Positions 63,038 through 64,000 of a DNA stretch of 64,000 nucleotides are shown here, piece after piece. Numbering within the stretch: position 1 is the first letter of the stretch; each line of letters begins with the position of its first letter. The DNA lies in the NCBI RefSeq assembly GCF_030817415.1, contig NZ_JAUSZI010000003.1, positions 9,163-73,162 of the forward strand, read 5' to 3'. Below the pieces are notes generated by a model. It did not search any database and was not told where the DNA came from. It was given only the letters and a program-made list of their open reading frames with translations. The position numbers and the translations under genes were made by a program. Origin of the DNA: Streptomyces umbrinus. Lineage in GTDB: Bacteria > Actinomycetota > Actinomycetes > Streptomycetales > Streptomycetaceae.

Positions 63038-63736
63038 CCCCCGTGAGCAGGGAAAACGCAACCTGATCCAGCGTCACCCTGTGACAACTCACGCATCAAA
63101 CAGCGCGCTTACTCCTGCGCCTCCTCCTGCGCCAACTCATGCTGAACACATCCCACATCTCGACGATTACCCCTGTTCAGCCCGTACGCCTGCGCGTGGT
63201 TGGCTGCTGACATCCCCTCTGCTGCCGCTACTCCCTGCCCGTGTGAAGAAGAGAAGGGGGCGGGGGCGGGCGTGGTCGGCGCGACGGCATCGGGGATCGG
63301 GCGCGCTTTGCGTTCTGCTGCGCGTCGGCTCCGCCGTCGCGCTGAGCCAGCGTGGAGGCCGAGCCTGGGGCTCGGGCGGGGGTGATGGCCTTGTACGGGC
63401 TTTCCTGGCGTGCCTGGAGCTGTCGGGCGCTGGATGGTTCTCGCTCGGCGTGGGCTCGACACTCTTAAATAATTTGGAATAGAGAGGAGTGAGGGGTGGT
63501 CAAATTATGGTTTTGAAAGGGAGTTCAGGCGAACCATTCAGAAGAAGTCATGGAATGGAAGCAGCTCTCAGGATAGTGACAGACCGTCAGAGAGCGGTTC
63601 TCGCCCGGGCGTAAATATCCCCCCAGTCAACGCGGGAGGATAGATAGCACTCTCGGAAGAGGCACCTGTGCATCATCCCAAAATCTATCCGAGTATCAGA
63701 TTGACGCACCAGGAGAGATCTCAAGCCGGAAAGGGG
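63038..63736. other. Subtelomeric region without a convincing gene
   Basis: About 700 bp lacking good coding signal. The segment near 63,470-63,720 is clearly AT-richer than the rest of the window. The only frame with a Shine-Dalgarno-like lead is 63,507-63,614 on the plus strand (35 codons, MVLKGSSGEPFRRSHG...), but its codon use is not Streptomyces-like. I do not call it a gene. Confidence 0.5.
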
Positions 63737-64000
63737 GCCCGTGACGGGACGCGAACCCGCCCCGTCGCCAGCTAGCCTCTTTCCTGACGCGCCCGGAGGG
63801 TGCGTCAGCTCCGGTACAGGACTGCGGAGCAGGCCTGTACCGGGTCCTGATTCGGTGTCAGCCCGATTTACCCGGATCGCGGAGCGATTCCGGGTAGGCG
63901 GAACGGAGTTCCGCCGCATTGCGCGGAGCGCAATGCTCCATCGCGAAGCGATGGTAACGACGCGTAGCGTCGTCGCGTCGTGTCTGCGGAGCAGACCGCG
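63737..64000. other. Linear-replicon telomere (palindrome ladder)
   Basis: Successive palindromes reach the window end. The main ones are 63,784-63,808, 63,811-63,843 (10-bp arms, inner CTGC-GGA-GCAG), 63,870-63,895, 63,897-63,915, 63,916-63,936 (GCATTGCGC-GGA-GCGCAATGC), 63,938-63,954 (CCATCGC-GAA-GCGATGG), 63,957-63,973 (ACGACGC-GTA-GCGTCGT) and 63,982-63,996 (GTCTGC-GGA-GCAGAC). Read on the + strand, which would be the 3' overhang, the loops are GNA type, as in Streptomyces telomeres. The usual CCCGCGGAGCGGG end is not seen. Confidence 0.88.

Noticed and set aside
63740..63775. tRNA T-arm-like sequence in the telomere (GCGGG-TTCGCGT-CCCGT on the minus strand)
   Set aside because: No acceptor, D or anticodon arm can be built around it; it fits better as part of the telomeric inverted repeats.
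63587..63919. 110-codon minus-strand frame overlapping the telomere
   Set aside because: It runs through the palindromes, lacks codon bias and has no ribosome-binding site.
60323..64000. Terminal-protein genes (tap/tpg) near the telomere
   Set aside because: I looked for them because of the telomere; none of the genes here resembles them.

Overview
The window is very GC-rich actinomycete DNA, almost certainly Streptomyces or a close relative. Third-codon positions are strongly G/C, GTG starts are common, translational overlaps are frequent, and WhiB, ECF-sigma, STAND-NTPase, EACC1/caspase and Ser/Thr-kinase families are present. The right edge (63,737-64,000) is a ladder of palindromes whose + strand carries GNA-type hairpin loops (GCGGAGC, GCGAAGC, GCGTAGC). 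This is the architecture of a Streptomyces telomere, so I read the window as the right end of a linear replicon, most likely a linear plasmid or plasmid-phage hybrid. Ribosomal, core-metabolic and virion genes are absent. The terminal sequence is not the textbook CCCGCGGAGCGGG type, and no tap/tpg gene was recognised here.

Left two-fifths (about 1-35 kb) is an accessory region rich in conflict and signalling genes and scarred by insertions. It holds a Mrr-type endonuclease with membrane helices (1.9 kb), an XRE-nSTAND-WD40 giant (3.7-7.4 kb), a response regulator with an N-terminal Cys-rich module (8.4-9.5 kb) and a transglutaminase-like gene split by an IS5-type element (10.4-12.3 kb). These are followed by two ECF-sigma modules (13.5-14.7 and 18.3-20.0 kb) flanking an IS21-type element with a 5-bp target duplication, an HTH-HAD fusion, an NB-ARC/TPR gene pair, an EACC1-caspase pair, a membrane Ser/Thr kinase, and gene fragments.

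A possible replication or maintenance segment lies at 34-36.7 kb. It has a replication-relaxation-like protein, a five-copy GTGGTCG heptamer array, a predicted three-way-junction structure, and a protein with repeated DNA-binding motifs.

The right 27 kb (36.6-63 kb) is a coherent block with nearly every gene on the minus strand. Eight near-identical promoters, with conserved core TATCTAGTATCGAA on the minus strand (TAGTAT -10 box; in seven copies also a TTGNNN -35 at 17-18 bp), drive its transcription units. The longest unit begins with SSB and a Sak4-like ATPase and runs through WhiB, a DUF4007 protein and a PAPS-reductase-family fragment. Before a recombinase/SMI1 insertion at 39.6-41.0 kb it probably continued into a TGT-like protein, a Cys-rich protein and a Mom-family DNA-modification protein. 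Other units encode a GHKL ATPase with an HExxH motif, a ParB-domain protein, an N6-methylase-like protein, a DUF932 protein and three tRNA genes, two of them with anticodons UAU and UAA for codons rare in Streptomyces. Genes in the 55-62 kb part are separated by strong hairpins, including an 80-bp double-hairpin unit repeated three times.

The best candidates for an undescribed system are the shared-promoter regulon and the DNA-modification operon (PAPS-reductase/DUF4007 plus TGT-like plus Com-like plus Mom-like) carried on a telomeric element that brings its own SSB, annealing ATPase and rare-codon tRNAs.
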